A stretch of 64,000 nucleotides of DNA from CAJQPP01 sp963793465. Lineage in GTDB: Bacteria; Planctomycetota; Planctomycetia; Pirellulales; Pirellulaceae. Made by a program: the position numbers and the translations under genes. Below the pieces are notes generated by a model, which saw only the letters and a list, made by a program, of their open reading frames with translations, searched no databases and was not told the origin of the DNA. Shown in pieces: positions 8,708 through 17,738 of this stretch. The DNA is taken from positions 219,327-283,326 of the forward strand of contig CAWCAJ010000002.1 in assembly GCA_963793465.1 (NCBI GenBank), written 5' to 3'. The first letter of the stretch is position 1. Every line of letters starts with the position of its first letter.

Positions 8708-9806
8708 TCACTGCAAGGAAGGGATCCCCACTAATTCGCACAAGTTTGCGTCCTGCACCGTCTGCGGGCAACTCCAAACCAGGAAGAACATGGCTTCGCG
8801 ACACCAGCGTCCCACCGGATGCCCCTCCACAAAACCGGCTCCTTTCGCGGCTACCAGCGCCGCCTGGGTGGATCGCAACACCAGGCTGTTGGCGCGAGTT
8901 CTCAACGCCTCGCTGGAACAGACGGAACGTCCCTCGGCCAATTCGAACAGGTCCTGACAGGTCAATTGCCATTGCCGATCCAGGGTCCTGGCGCTCAAGC
9001 AGTTCGGGCCGTTGGTCAGCCTGGCCGGCGATAAAATCGATCGCTGCTTTGGACAATGCCAAAGCCAATGATGACGTCTGGATCCCACCCGTACCCACGC
9101 TGCCATCTGTGGACAAAACGTTCATCCGGGGGCCAGCGATCCAATGCGTTGCCGGAACACGCACATCCTCAAACCGCACCGCTCCCGTGCAACTGGCAGA
9201 CAATGCGACCAGCGCTTGCGGCGATTCGATGGTGATACCGGGTGCCGCCGCCTCCACCAACAACAGGGCCTGCTGACCGTCCGCTTGAGTGGCGCCGATC
9301 AGGAAGTAATCCGCAAAGCTGGCTGCCGTCACCCAGGGGCTGAATCCCTGCAACCGGAACTCAGAATCCGTGGCTTGTAACTGCAACACCGGTGTCGACA
9401 GGTGGCGACGACTGGTCGTCAAGTGAGAAATACCCACGGTAATATGGCTACGACCTGCCAACAGATCCTCGATCAACGTTTCACGTCGGGCCACAAATTG
9501 GGGATGCTCTGACAGCAGCAGTCGTTTGACCGCTGCCACCCATTGGGTGATGACAAAGGTGGTTGTCAAACAGGCGGCTCCCAGCTTCAAATAACCTTCC
9601 GCCAATTGCCGCGGCTGCCATTCCAATCCACCCAGGGAACGGGGCACGAACCAGCGAAACACACCGGCTTCGGCACATAGCTGCAATTGCTCACGCGGCC
9701 AGTCACCGGTGGTTGACAAGGTATCGGCCCGGCTGGCCAATTCCCGACAGAGCTGATCCAACTGGGGTGACGCAGGCGTGATCACAATCGGTTGTGGAGC
9801 GGGCAT
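8708..9806 (-). CDS. Acyl-CoA dehydrogenase family protein, frameshifted
   Basis: The gene is read from ATG 9806 (MPAPQPIVITPASPQ). N-terminal and middle acyl-CoA dehydrogenase domains are recognisable, for example 'LCAEAGVFRWFVPRSLGGLEW' in the helical domain and 'LQGFSPWVTAASFADYFLIG' in the beta domain. At about 8985-8995 the frame changes by one base. The first frame runs on to 8700 without similarity, while the second supplies the genuine C-terminal helices ('AALVAAKGAGFVEGHPVGRW', then 'FFLVWSCPQTV') and stops at 8708. Both halves look conserved, so this is either a very recent mutation or a one-base sequence error. The substrate is unknown. A 17-bp triplicate repeat abuts the start codon. 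Confidence 0.85.
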
Positions 9807-9807
9807 G

Positions 9808-9858
9808 TAAAAACGCTTGGAATATAAAAACGCTTGGAATATAAAAACGCTTGGAACG
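9808..9858. repeat. 17-bp tandem repeat, three copies, next to start codon
   Basis: The unit taaaaacgcttggaata is present at 9808-9824 and 9825-9841, with a third copy at 9842-9858 differing in its last two bases. It begins 1 bp from the acyl-CoA dehydrogenase start codon, so copy-number change would alter that gene's ribosome-binding and leader region. Confidence 0.95.
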
Positions 9859-10210
9859 GGTTTCGGTGCAGTGAGCTGATCGGGTGCGGTGGGGTTTAGT
9901 GTAACGTGAACCGGCAGCGACAGGGGTCGCCCCGCACCCAAATTCACTCGCTGCGGAATCGTTCAGGATCAGCCTCTCGGATAGTAGACTGCTGGAATAT
10001 CGATCGTCCCGGTCGGCAGCTGCCGGTGCCTGTCAGCCCGCAGCCGACCTCAGGCCTGTCAAGTCCGCCGGCCGCAAGGTTGGCTGCGGGGAACGGTATA
10101 CGATTGGGTTCGCTGTACTGGGAGTGACTTGGGGAATCGGTACAATCGGTTTTTTGGAACGCTTTTCCATCGATCCTCCAATCTCCATCGATCACCCCAT
10201 CGAAATTCCC
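9859..10210. other. Divergent intergenic region upstream of glycogen phosphorylase
   Basis: These 352 bp separate the acyl-CoA dehydrogenase and the phosphorylase. No RNA or small gene can be supported. The open frame of the phosphorylase extends back to 10124 but without family similarity. Confidence 0.4.
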
Positions 10211-12397
10211 ATGACGAACGTTGACTCAGGCAGGACCACCCGAATGGACGCAACCTCGACCGCCAACGAGCTTTATGAAAAATGCCTGGGCTTGGCCAGC
10301 AACCTGTGGTGGAGCTGGAATGGCGATGTAGCCGGTGTCTTTCGAGACCTGGACCCGGTTCGCTGGCGCGAATTGAACCACAATCCGATCGCCTTGCTGC
10401 ACGAATTCACACCGCAGCAACTGGCCGATCGGGCCAGTGAGATGGTGCTGTATACCAAGATCAATCACTCGTTTCGGCGTTTGAAAGAGTACATGGGGGA
10501 CCGTCATACCTGGGCCAGCAATCACGGCGGCGTGCTGGGATCGCGGCCCGTGGCCTATTTTTCCGCAGAGTTCGGGATCCACGAATCACTGCCCATCTAC
10601 TCAGGGGGTTTGGGGGTGCTATCGGGTGATCACATCAAAAGTGCCAGCGGATTGGGCGTGCCGCTGGTGGCCATTGGCCTGTTCTACACGCAGGGGTATT
10701 TTCGCCAGCATCTGGATGAAAATGGCTACCAATCCGAAGAGTATGTGGATTCGAACATCCGCCATTTGCCGGTGCGACCGGCCACCAATCGGGACGGGGA
10801 CCCCATCACGATCGGAATCGAAACACGCCAAGGGAAGCTGTTGGTGAAGGTCTGGAAGATGATGGTGGGTCGCGTGCCCCTGTATTTGCTGGACTCCAAC
10901 GTGGAAGGGAATAGCCCCGAAGATCGCCAACTGACGAGTCGTTTGTACGGCGGTGACGAAAGGACGCGTATTCGTCAGGAGCTGGTGCTGGGTCTGGGCG
11001 GGGTGGCGGCCTTGCAGGAGTTGGGCATTCGCCCGGGCGTGTACCATCTGAACGAGGGTCACAGTGCCTTCGGACCCCTGCAGGCCATCTACCAGCGGAT
11101 GCAGGAAACGGGTCTGCCCTTCGATGAAACCGTGCGGCAGGTCGCCGCGGAAACCGTATTTACCACCCACACCCCGGTCCCGGCGGGTCACGATCGCTTT
11201 GACGCAGCCTTGATCGATGAACACCTGGGTCCCATCGCCGACAAACTGGGCCTGAACCACGACCAACTGATGAGCCTGGGACGGGTCGAGCCCAACAACA
11301 CTCACGAGTCATTCTGCATGACGGTGATCGGATTGAAGTTGTCCCGCACCGCCAATGCCGTCAGCCAGTTGCATGGTCATGTGTCTCGCCGCATGTGGTC
11401 GGATCTATGGCCCTGGCGTGTGGAAGAGGAAATCCCGATAGGCCACATTACCAACGGCGTACACACCGATTCCTGGATGGCCGACCCCATGAAGGCACTC
11501 TGCAACCGGTACTTCCCCACCAATTGGCATAATCGCTATGGCGAGCCATCGACCTGGCAACACATCTATGAAGTGGATCCGGGTGAGCTCTGGGAAACCC
11601 ACAACACCCTGAAGACCATGTTGATCGTCTTCGCCCGCCGCCGTCTGGCCCGGCAGGCCGAGCATCGGGATGCGGGGGACGAGGAACTGAACCTGGCCGA
11701 ACAGATGTTTGACCCACAAACCTTGACGATCGGGTTTGCCCGGCGATTTGCCACCTATAAACGCGCCAACCTGATCTTTTCGGACCTCGATCGACTGGCT
11801 GAGATCGTCAACAACCCCCGCCGACCTGTGCAGTTGATGTTTGCCGGGAAAGCCCACCCCAAAGACGAACCCGGCAAAGAGTACATCCGGGTGATTGCCA
11901 ATTTGAAGAGTGACCCGCGGTTTTCCAAGCGAGTCGCTTTCCTGGAAGATTACGATGTGAATGTCTGCCGACACATGGTTCAGGGGGTGGACGTGTGGCT
12001 GAACAATCCGCGACGGCCCCTGGAAGCCTCAGGCACCAGCGGTCAAAAAGTGGTGCTCAACGGTGGGCTGAACCTTTCCATCCTGGACGGCTGGTGGAAC
12101 GAGGCCTTCAACGGCATCAATGGATTTGCCATCGGCAACGGCTCAACGCACATTTCCAACGAAATCATGGACCAACGTGATGCGGATTCGCTGTACGACG
12201 TGTTGGAACAACAGGTCGTGCCGATCTACTACGACCGCGACGTGGACAACCTGCCTCGCAACTGGATCGATCGCATGATGAATTCCATCAGCACCCTGGC
12301 CTGGCGATTCAGTTCGCATCGCATGGTGATGGACTACACATCCAAGTGCTACGTGCCAGCCGCGGGCGGCTTGAGCTCCGACATGCCCACCCGTTGA
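10211..12397 (+). CDS. glgP: Alpha-glucan (glycogen/starch) phosphorylase
   Basis: This enzyme releases glucose 1-phosphate from the non-reducing ends of glycogen. From ATG 10211 it has 728 residues and belongs to the short TIGR02094-type alpha-glucan phosphorylases, which begin with a DUF3417 segment ('CLGLASNLWWSWNGDVAGVF'). Family landmarks are 'YFSAEFGIHESLPIYSGGLG', 'HLNEGHSAFG', 'TTHTPVPAGHDRF', 'GFARRFATYKRANLI', and the pyridoxal-phosphate lysine motif 'EASGTSGQKVVLNGGLNLSI' (Q where M is usual). ATG 10244 is an alternative start nearer the conserved part. No strong Shine-Dalgarno precedes either. It is a cytoplasmic enzyme with no glycogen neighbours in view. Confidence 0.95.
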   Translation: MTNVDSGRTTRMDATSTANELYEKCLGLASNLWWSWNGDVAGVFRDLDPVRWRELNHNPIALLHEFTPQQLADRASEMVLYTKINHSFRRLKEYMGDRHTWASNHGGVLGSRPVAYFSAEFGIHESLPIYSGGLGVLSGDHIKSASGLGVPLVAIGLFYTQGYFRQHLDENGYQSEEYVDSNIRHLPVRPATNRDGDPITIGIETRQGKLLVKVWKMMVGRVPLYLLDSNVEGNSPEDRQLTSRLYGGDERTRIRQELVLGLGGVAALQELGIRPGVYHLNEGHSAFGPLQAIYQRMQETGLPFDETVRQVAAETVFTTHTPVPAGHDRFDAALIDEHLGPIADKLGLNHDQLMSLGRVEPNNTHESFCMTVIGLKLSRTANAVSQLHGHVSRRMWSDLWPWRVEEEIPIGHITNGVHTDSWMADPMKALCNRYFPTNWHNRYGEPSTWQHIYEVDPGELWETHNTLKTMLIVFARRRLARQAEHRDAGDEELNLAEQMFDPQTLTIGFARRFATYKRANLIFSDLDRLAEIVNNPRRPVQLMFAGKAHPKDEPGKEYIRVIANLKSDPRFSKRVAFLEDYDVNVCRHMVQGVDVWLNNPRRPLEASGTSGQKVVLNGGLNLSILDGWWNEAFNGINGFAIGNGSTHISNEIMDQRDADSLYDVLEQQVVPIYYDRDVDNLPRNWIDRMMNSISTLAWRFSSHRMVMDYTSKCYVPAAGGLSSDMPTR

Positions 12398-12547
12398 GCC
12401 ACTCATTGAGCTACTGAGGCCTTGAAAACTAGAGGGCCGGACGCTGCAGTACCGTCGACCGCAGAGCGAGTCACCAGATTTCGAGGGACCCGGATTGCCT
12501 TGAGCTGACTTCGTGACCTCGGGCTGAATTCTTGTGAATCCAGCTAC

Positions 12548-13144
12548 CTACCTGCCACCGCCGCCGACCGGTACCTTGTCTCCCAGAATCGCATCCAGCG
12601 TCTCCTGGGTTTGCAATTCCTCGACCGCGGACTCGGGCTTCGACAGGCGGGCATCGATGTCTTTTACGACGGTCCGCAGTTGTTCATAGGTCTTGCTGTC
12701 GACCCCCACGTTTTCCAGCATCTGCTGCCGGTCCAGTTCCCGCAGTCCGGAATCAATCGCAGAAATGGCATCATCGAACAGTCTTACGTCGCCATTCAGT
12801 TTTTCGATATCCTGCATGTACTGCCGCACCGCCTGGAACTTGCGTTTGGCGTCCGGATTCTGCTCCAGATCCTGAGCGGTCGTGACTCCGGTCTCCCGCA
12901 ATTCTACGGTCGTTTCCTGCTTCATCCTGTCGATCCGCTGGATCTGGACCAGCACATCGCTTTTACGCCGCTTGTATTCTTCCAGCTTGTCGTTGAGCTC
13001 TTGACGGGTAGCCAGAAATCCCTGATCCACTCGTTCCCGCTCGGCTTCGGCCAACTTCTCCGCTTGGGAACGCTGGGACAGGTACCAAGCCGCGCCCACG
13101 ATCACCAGGGTCGCCATCAGTAACAGAAAAAAGGCTCTCAACAT
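12548..13144 (-). CDS. Membrane-anchored coiled-coil protein, partner of the next gene upstream
   Basis: This 198-residue protein of unknown function has an N-terminal uncleaved-looking anchor (MLRAFFLLLMATLVIVGAAWYL) followed by almost entirely charged heptad-patterned helix ('KLEEYKRRKSDVLVQIQRID', 'LNGDVRLFDDAISAIDSGL'). The C-terminus has 'TQETLDAILG' and a short Gly tail. The gene immediately upstream on the same strand (13243-14067, about 100 bp away) encodes a similar coiled-coil protein ending in 'TQARIDAILG'. The pair probably forms one transcription unit and may form a hetero-oligomer in the periplasm, which is an inference. Confidence 0.75.
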   Translation of the reverse strand: MLRAFFLLLMATLVIVGAAWYLSQRSQAEKLAEAERERVDQGFLATRQELNDKLEEYKRRKSDVLVQIQRIDRMKQETTVELRETGVTTAQDLEQNPDAKRKFQAVRQYMQDIEKLNGDVRLFDDAISAIDSGLRELDRQQMLENVGVDSKTYEQLRTVVKDIDARLSKPESAVEELQTQETLDAILGDKVPVGGGGR

Positions 13145-13242
13145 AACGCCAGGCCGAAACGGGTAGGGAACTGAAGTGCATTTCCAAGCCCGACCCCGGT
13201 TCTATCCGCGGTCGGGCGGACCGTAATGTTGTCCGGCGAGAT

Positions 13243-14067
13243 TTAGTCGCCTTCATTCTTACCCAGGATGGCGTCGATGCGGGCCTGAGTGTCATTGACC
13301 GATTCCACTTCGCTGAGGATCTCGTCGAGCGATTCTGTGGAGTTCTCCAACTGGGCCTCACGCTGGGCAACCTTTTCCGATTCCACACGCATTCCGGTTT
13401 CCACCTCCAGGAACAAATCGTTGATCTCTTTTTCCAGCGAACTGAACTTGTCGGAGATCGAGCCGGATTCACCCAAGATGGTCTGGGCGGTCTTCATGTC
13501 ATCCAGTGCTTTCTTCTTGATATCGATTTCTTCCAGCTTCCTTTTCAGGGAAGCCATCTGGCTTGTGGAAGTCTGGTATTCCCGGGTCAACAGATCCTGG
13601 GTTCGCTTGTAGGTCTCGCGGGTGGCCTTCAAGGCTCCCAATTGCGAACTCAATGACTCGTGACGATCCAGCAATTCGGACGCCATCTCCTTGACCTTGT
13701 CGGGAGAGAACATCTTGCCATTGATTTCCACGTCTTCGGTGGCTGACAATTGGGGCTGGATGACGGCCAAGCCCTGTTTGATGCGTTCGATGTTGCCTTG
13801 AATGGACTGCACCTGGCGGTCGATATCTTCCATCCGCACTTCCGCCGCGATTTTGGCTTTGTGGTTCTTGTCGATCGCCGCATCGAGTTGCTGCACATTA
13901 TTAGCAATATCCTTGCGTTTGACGTCTAAGTCACCCAACCAGCCATCAATTTTTTTCAACATTTTGTCGCCGGCAACCTGGGCACGAGCGCCACAACCGC
14001 TGGTTGACGCGACGTAAATTCCAGCCACCAGGGCAATAGCGAGCACGAGGGAAACAAGGGCCTTCAT
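13243..14067 (-). CDS. Exported coiled-coil protein of unknown function
   Basis: The 274-residue protein starts at ATG 14067, eight bases after GGAG. The leader (MKALVSLVLAIALVAGIYVA) ends at a possible lipobox-like 'STSGC', so it could be a lipoprotein; Cys 25 would then be the anchor. The rest is long coiled coil ('RQVQSIQGNIERIKQGLAVI', 'LEEIDIKKKALDDMKTAQTI', and so on) with small linkers. The C-terminal 'TQARIDAILG' matches the shorter downstream protein. Its arrangement superficially resembles PspA-like or EzrA-like helical proteins, but I see no family signature, so no function is claimed. Confidence 0.75.
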   Translation of the reverse strand: MKALVSLVLAIALVAGIYVASTSGCGARAQVAGDKMLKKIDGWLGDLDVKRKDIANNVQQLDAAIDKNHKAKIAAEVRMEDIDRQVQSIQGNIERIKQGLAVIQPQLSATEDVEINGKMFSPDKVKEMASELLDRHESLSSQLGALKATRETYKRTQDLLTREYQTSTSQMASLKRKLEEIDIKKKALDDMKTAQTILGESGSISDKFSSLEKEINDLFLEVETGMRVESEKVAQREAQLENSTESLDEILSEVESVNDTQARIDAILGKNEGD

Positions 14068-14488
14068 TTTTTGACTCCGCAATGAGTTCTGTATTTTGGG
14101 TTTTGGGGATCGGGCACGGGGAATATCAACAATTCGTTGAGTCGTTCCCGAAATTGCGAACGATCTTGATCTTCATCTTGCTATCAGAATCAGATCGAGC
14201 GATCTTTCGTCAGGGACATATCAAGAAAGCAATCCGGTCGCCGGATCGATGAGGTCCATGATCGTGTGCGGGGGGGCTTGCTATTTCCGACTGATTATTG
14301 AGTTTGCCAACTTGAATGACAAGTGTTTCCGGGCAGATTTGCCGGAATTGCTGGCCCGTTCCCCGTCTGGTCCCATCTGGTCCCCAAAACCCCATCAGTC
14401 GCTGCTGGTCAAGCATCGCTGCCGCCAGCCGGGGACCGGGCTGGCCGCGGCTGGCCGGTTGCACAGGTTTTCCGGGCCAAGGTTCGGG
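14068..14488. other. 421-bp intergenic region, no gene seen
   Basis: The region lies between the coiled-coil gene start and the end of the DUF59 gene. No frame has domain similarity, and no hairpin with a T-run is evident. It should contain the promoter of the coiled-coil pair and the 3' end of the suf-cluster transcript. Confidence 0.4.
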
Positions 14489-14809
14489 CTAAAAGATGCC
14501 CAGCTGGTCACGAGCGTCATCGGTCATCCGCTCAGGAGTCCAAGGCGGATCCATGACCACTTTGACATCCACTTCACCCACCTCTTCCAACTCCGAGGCA
14601 AACTGTTTGCATTCTGCCACCAATTGGGGTCCAGCCGGGCACATCGGGCTGGTCAGGGTCATTTCAATCTGGATATTCTGCTTTTGATCCGTCCCGGGCT
14701 CACCGACGTCGACGACGTAGACCAGTCCCAGGTCCACGATATTGACGAACAATTCCGGATCAATGACTTTCTTGAGTTGTTCACGAACTTGATCTTCCGA
14801 TAGTGGCAT
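14489..14809 (-). CDS. DUF59/MIP18-family Fe-S assembly factor (SufT-like)
   Basis: This 106-residue protein of the DUF59 (SufT/PaaD/MIP18) family begins MPLSEDQVREQLKKVIDPEL. It contains 'IVDLGLVYVVDV', 'TLTSPMCPAGPQL' (the Cys position conserved in the family) and a C-terminal 'MDPPWTPERMTDDAR', which is typical of the family's end. SufT-type proteins help mature Fe-S proteins. It is the last gene of the leftward suf cluster, 133 bp after the Rieske-type ferredoxin gene, which supports the assignment. It is a cytoplasmic protein. Confidence 0.9.
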   Translation of the reverse strand: MPLSEDQVREQLKKVIDPELFVNIVDLGLVYVVDVGEPGTDQKQNIQIEMTLTSPMCPAGPQLVAECKQFASELEEVGEVDVKVVMDPPWTPERMTDDARDQLGIF

Positions 14810-14942
14810 GGTCTTTTTCCAGTCCTGGCTGGTGTTTGGAATCGTTGGTAAAGGGCTGGGTTGGCGATGGAACCGGAGCGTCGCCCCTGTGGCTCCCCGT
14901 CAGTCAAAAAGTTGGAGGGGGAGAGAGTGGCGTGGGGCCCGA

Positions 14943-15257
14943 TCACTCCCCAATTTTAACGTACAGGTTTCCCTGGTCGAGTTTCACTTCATGACTGGCC
15001 GTGTCCTGGGTTGCCGGCATGGTCACTGCCTGGCCCGTTGTGACATCGAAACGGGCGCCGTGACGGGGACATTCAATCTGACAGCCGTGCAATTCGCCGT
15101 CGCTGAGCGGACCGCCATCATGCGTGCACACATCATCGATACAGTAAAATTTCCCGTCGACGTTAAACAGGATGGCCAGGCGATCCTGGATCTCAATCAG
15201 CTTCATCTGGCCGACCGGCACTTCGGCGGCAGGGCAAACGAGTTCAAATTCGGACAT
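14943..15257 (-). CDS. Rieske-type [2Fe-2S] ferredoxin
   Basis: The 104-residue protein starts at ATG 15257 (MSEFELVCPA); a longer frame adds nine residues. The Rieske ligands are complete: C44-x-H46 ('CTHDGG') and C63-x2-H66 ('CPRHG'), a C-x-H-x16-C-x2-H spacing as in the soluble ferredoxins of non-haem oxygenases and SufBCD-associated Rieske proteins. There is no signal peptide. In many suf clusters such a protein is the electron donor to or an early client of assembly; its exact partner is not shown by the sequence. Confidence 0.93.
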   Translation of the reverse strand: MSEFELVCPAAEVPVGQMKLIEIQDRLAILFNVDGKFYCIDDVCTHDGGPLSDGELHGCQIECPRHGARFDVTTGQAVTMPATQDTASHEVKLDQGNLYVKIGE

Positions 15258-15455
15258 GGGTTCTTTTCCGGTGGAAGGGGTCAAAAATGTCTACGGGCTA
15301 AAATTCTGGAGCTTTGGGCCTTTGCGTGGGTTGGTCCGCATCGCCGCCAGCAGTCGGAGTGGGAGTGAGCTGTTACCCACACTTGCCCGCAATGGAAACG
15401 GGGCTTCTGCCAGCCCAAGCCCAGGCCCGGGAACGGGTCTGCTCTGCGGGCAAGG

Positions 15456-15974
15456 TCAGGATCGCGTGTAGCTGATTTCCATCACTTTCATTTCGTTCCC
15501 GTCGGTTCCGGTATAAAAAACCTCCATTTGATGCCGGTCGTCATCGATCAGCGTGATCACCGAACGCTTGGCCATCAGCTGACCCGAATGCGGACTGGTC
15601 ACCTGGGAATGCATTTCCCAGACCTTGCCGGACTCATCCAAGGTCCCGATCTCCATCTGCATGGTCGTGGAGGCGTTGTCGATCCAGAATCCCTCGTATT
15701 GTTGACGGGTCGTGTTGTAGCCCCAGTAGCCCTCTCCCTGAAAACTGTCCGGGCTCCCTTCCATGGCATCCCCGACATACTGCTGCTGCAGAAACAGGCC
15801 GCCCACTCGCCACACGTTGGTCATGGTGCCGGTCGAAATCATGGGATCACCCGATCCCAGCCACATTCGGACTTCGGAGTGAAACGTCCCGGCAAAGGGT
15901 TGCAATCGGGCATGCGGTTCGCCCGGCTGCGGCAAGGTAGACTGCGGATGCGTGCTAGACGGGTTGTCGGACAT
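15456..15974 (-). CDS. DUF1579 family protein inside the suf cluster
   Basis: The 172-residue protein starts at ATG 15974 (MSDNPSSTHPQ); an upstream in-frame start at 16010 adds 12 unconserved residues. It contains 'LQPFAGTFHSEVRMWLG', 'GTMTNVWRVGGLFLQQQYVG', 'GEGYWGYNTTRQQYEGFWID' and 'KRSVITLIDDDRHQMEVFYT', the beta-barrel pattern of DUF1579. The family has no established activity; it is predicted to be a small lipocalin-like barrel. The gene lies between sufD and the Rieske gene in the same orientation, so a link to Fe-S metabolism is possible but unproven. Confidence 0.85.
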   Translation of the reverse strand: MSDNPSSTHPQSTLPQPGEPHARLQPFAGTFHSEVRMWLGSGDPMISTGTMTNVWRVGGLFLQQQYVGDAMEGSPDSFQGEGYWGYNTTRQQYEGFWIDNASTTMQMEIGTLDESGKVWEMHSQVTSPHSGQLMAKRSVITLIDDDRHQMEVFYTGTDGNEMKVMEISYTRS

Positions 15975-16121
15975 CTTGCGGGGCTCCCAGCGAGGTGGAA
16001 GGTGGATCAATGGAAGGCGGAACCGTTAAAGGAGGTACGTCACTCAATTCCCTGATGCCGGCTCGCGACCCGTAACCAAGGTTCCTGCGAATCCACGCAC
16101 TTCCATCACGGATTAATACTC

Positions 16122-16175
16122 ATCGCAAATTCATGCTTCATCGCGAATTCATGATGGATCGCGAATTCATGATGG
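16122..16175. repeat. 18-bp tandem repeat, three copies, upstream of DUF1579 gene
   Basis: The unit atcgcgaattcatgatgg is exact at 16140-16157 and 16158-16175. A diverged copy (atcgcaaattcatgcttc) is at 16122-16139. It lies between sufD and the DUF1579 gene. Confidence 0.95.
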
Positions 16176-16220
16176 ATCGATCATTGACTCCTGAGGACTG
16201 CATGCCGACCGCCCCCGATT

Positions 16221-17528
16221 CTACTCGTATTCGCGGACGCGTCGAGCGATCGCCCGTCCCAGTGCCTCCCGGACACTTTCGATCGTGATGCGATCGAAGA
16301 CCTTTTGGAAGAAACCCGTGACAATCATCTGGATGGCTTCCTTGCGGCTGAAACCGCGGCTGCGGGCGTAGAAGATCAACTCCTCGTCCACTTTGCCACT
16401 GGTACTACCATGGGTACAGCGAACATCGTCGGCTTCAATCTCCAAACCGGGGATCGAATCGGCCCGTGCCTTGGTCGAGAGCAGCAAATTGTCGTTGCGT
16501 TGGTAGCCATCCGTCTTTTGGGCATCCTTGTCCACCTTGATCATGCCCCGCCATACCGTTCGAGACGCATCCTGCAAGGCGGCCTTGTACAGGAAGTCGC
16601 TGACGCAGTGTGGCTTTTCATGTTGCTGCAGGGTGTGGTAGGAGAGGTGCTGTTTGTTTTCGGTGAACATCACGCCATTCACCTGGCAACTGGCCCCTTC
16701 ACCGGTCAGGGCAACATGCTGATTGACCTTGGACAGCCGGGAGCCCAGTGCGGCCACGGTCCATTGCAGGGACGCGTCCTTGCCGACCAGTCCTTTTTGA
16801 TGGGCAAAATGCCAGGCGGATTGCCCCCAATCCTGCAGATTCACATAACGCAGGTGGGCATGATCCCCCACGATCAACTCGATGGCTCCGCAATGCAGAC
16901 CGCCGGCATTCACATCCGGGCTGGCCAACTCGCTCAACAAAGTTGCCTCGGCGCCATCCTCCAGAATCACCAGCGTGTGGCCGAAATCGCTGCCACCATC
17001 GCTCATTCCGGCGATACTGTGAAGCGGTCTGTCGATGACGACTCCGCGGGGGACATACAAAATCACTCCGGAAGACCAGAAGGCGGCGTGCAACGCAGAG
17101 AAGCGATCGATGTCGGGGCGTACGGCCCGGGTCATCAGATGCTGGCGGATGAGATCACCATGCTCGATGGTCAGGTCGCCGAGGCTACCGAAGATCACGC
17201 CTTGCCTGGCATATTCGGGATCCAGGTGCTGCTTCCGCAGCACGCCATCCATCGATGAACAGTACCCCGCCAAGTCCACTCCTTCCGATAATACGGCGGC
17301 GGGCAGGGGCTGGTCAGTTTCAGTCGCCGACGAGAACTTTTCCGGTTTGAAAAGCCGGATGTCGGTGCGCATCCATTCCTCTTCACGTTGCGTGGGCCAG
17401 TGCCCGTTCTCAAACGCAAGCCAGGCCTGGCGACGCATTTGTGTCAGCCATTCCGGTTCGTTGCGGCTTTGCAGGAAGGCCTCGAAACCTTCATTCGTGA
17501 ATTCCAGTTGGGTTAAAGTCTGTGACAT
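16221..17528 (-). CDS. sufD: Fe-S cluster assembly protein SufD
   Basis: SufD forms the SufBC2D scaffold on which Fe-S clusters are built. The 435-residue protein has a variable N-terminus, a central right-handed beta-helix ('VVIDRPLHSIAGMSDGGSDF', 'HTLVILEDGAEATLLSELAS'), and the conserved C-terminal core 'ADDVRCTHGSTSGKVDEELI' followed by 'YARSRGFSRKEAIQMIVTGF'. The His in 'CTHGSTSG' corresponds to the functionally important His of E. coli SufD. The start at 17528 gives MSQTLTQLEFTNEGF. It lies 210 bp after sufB in the same direction. It is cytoplasmic and intact. Confidence 0.95.
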   Translation of the reverse strand: MSQTLTQLEFTNEGFEAFLQSRNEPEWLTQMRRQAWLAFENGHWPTQREEEWMRTDIRLFKPEKFSSATETDQPLPAAVLSEGVDLAGYCSSMDGVLRKQHLDPEYARQGVIFGSLGDLTIEHGDLIRQHLMTRAVRPDIDRFSALHAAFWSSGVILYVPRGVVIDRPLHSIAGMSDGGSDFGHTLVILEDGAEATLLSELASPDVNAGGLHCGAIELIVGDHAHLRYVNLQDWGQSAWHFAHQKGLVGKDASLQWTVAALGSRLSKVNQHVALTGEGASCQVNGVMFTENKQHLSYHTLQQHEKPHCVSDFLYKAALQDASRTVWRGMIKVDKDAQKTDGYQRNDNLLLSTKARADSIPGLEIEADDVRCTHGSTSGKVDEELIFYARSRGFSRKEAIQMIVTGFFQKVFDRITIESVREALGRAIARRVREYE

Positions 17529-17738
17529 GTCTCGTTCAAGGGATCGAATGCAAATGGGGATGGGTAAAATGAGGGTTGCTGCTTTGATGGTCGTTGCCGG
17601 GTATCGCAGTTGGCCTGCCGGCTACAGTACCCGGGACCGTGATCCTGCCGGACAGGGTGGTCGAGTTGCTGCGGGGGCATGCAGAACAGGATCGGGAATG
17701 CCGCCTGGGCGGACAGTCCCGACCCGCTGCCGTTCGCG

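Noticed and set aside
8985..8995. Programmed ribosomal frameshift in the acyl-CoA dehydrogenase
   Set aside because: No slippery heptamer or downstream structure is seen, and the family is not known to use frameshifting; mutation or sequence error is simpler.
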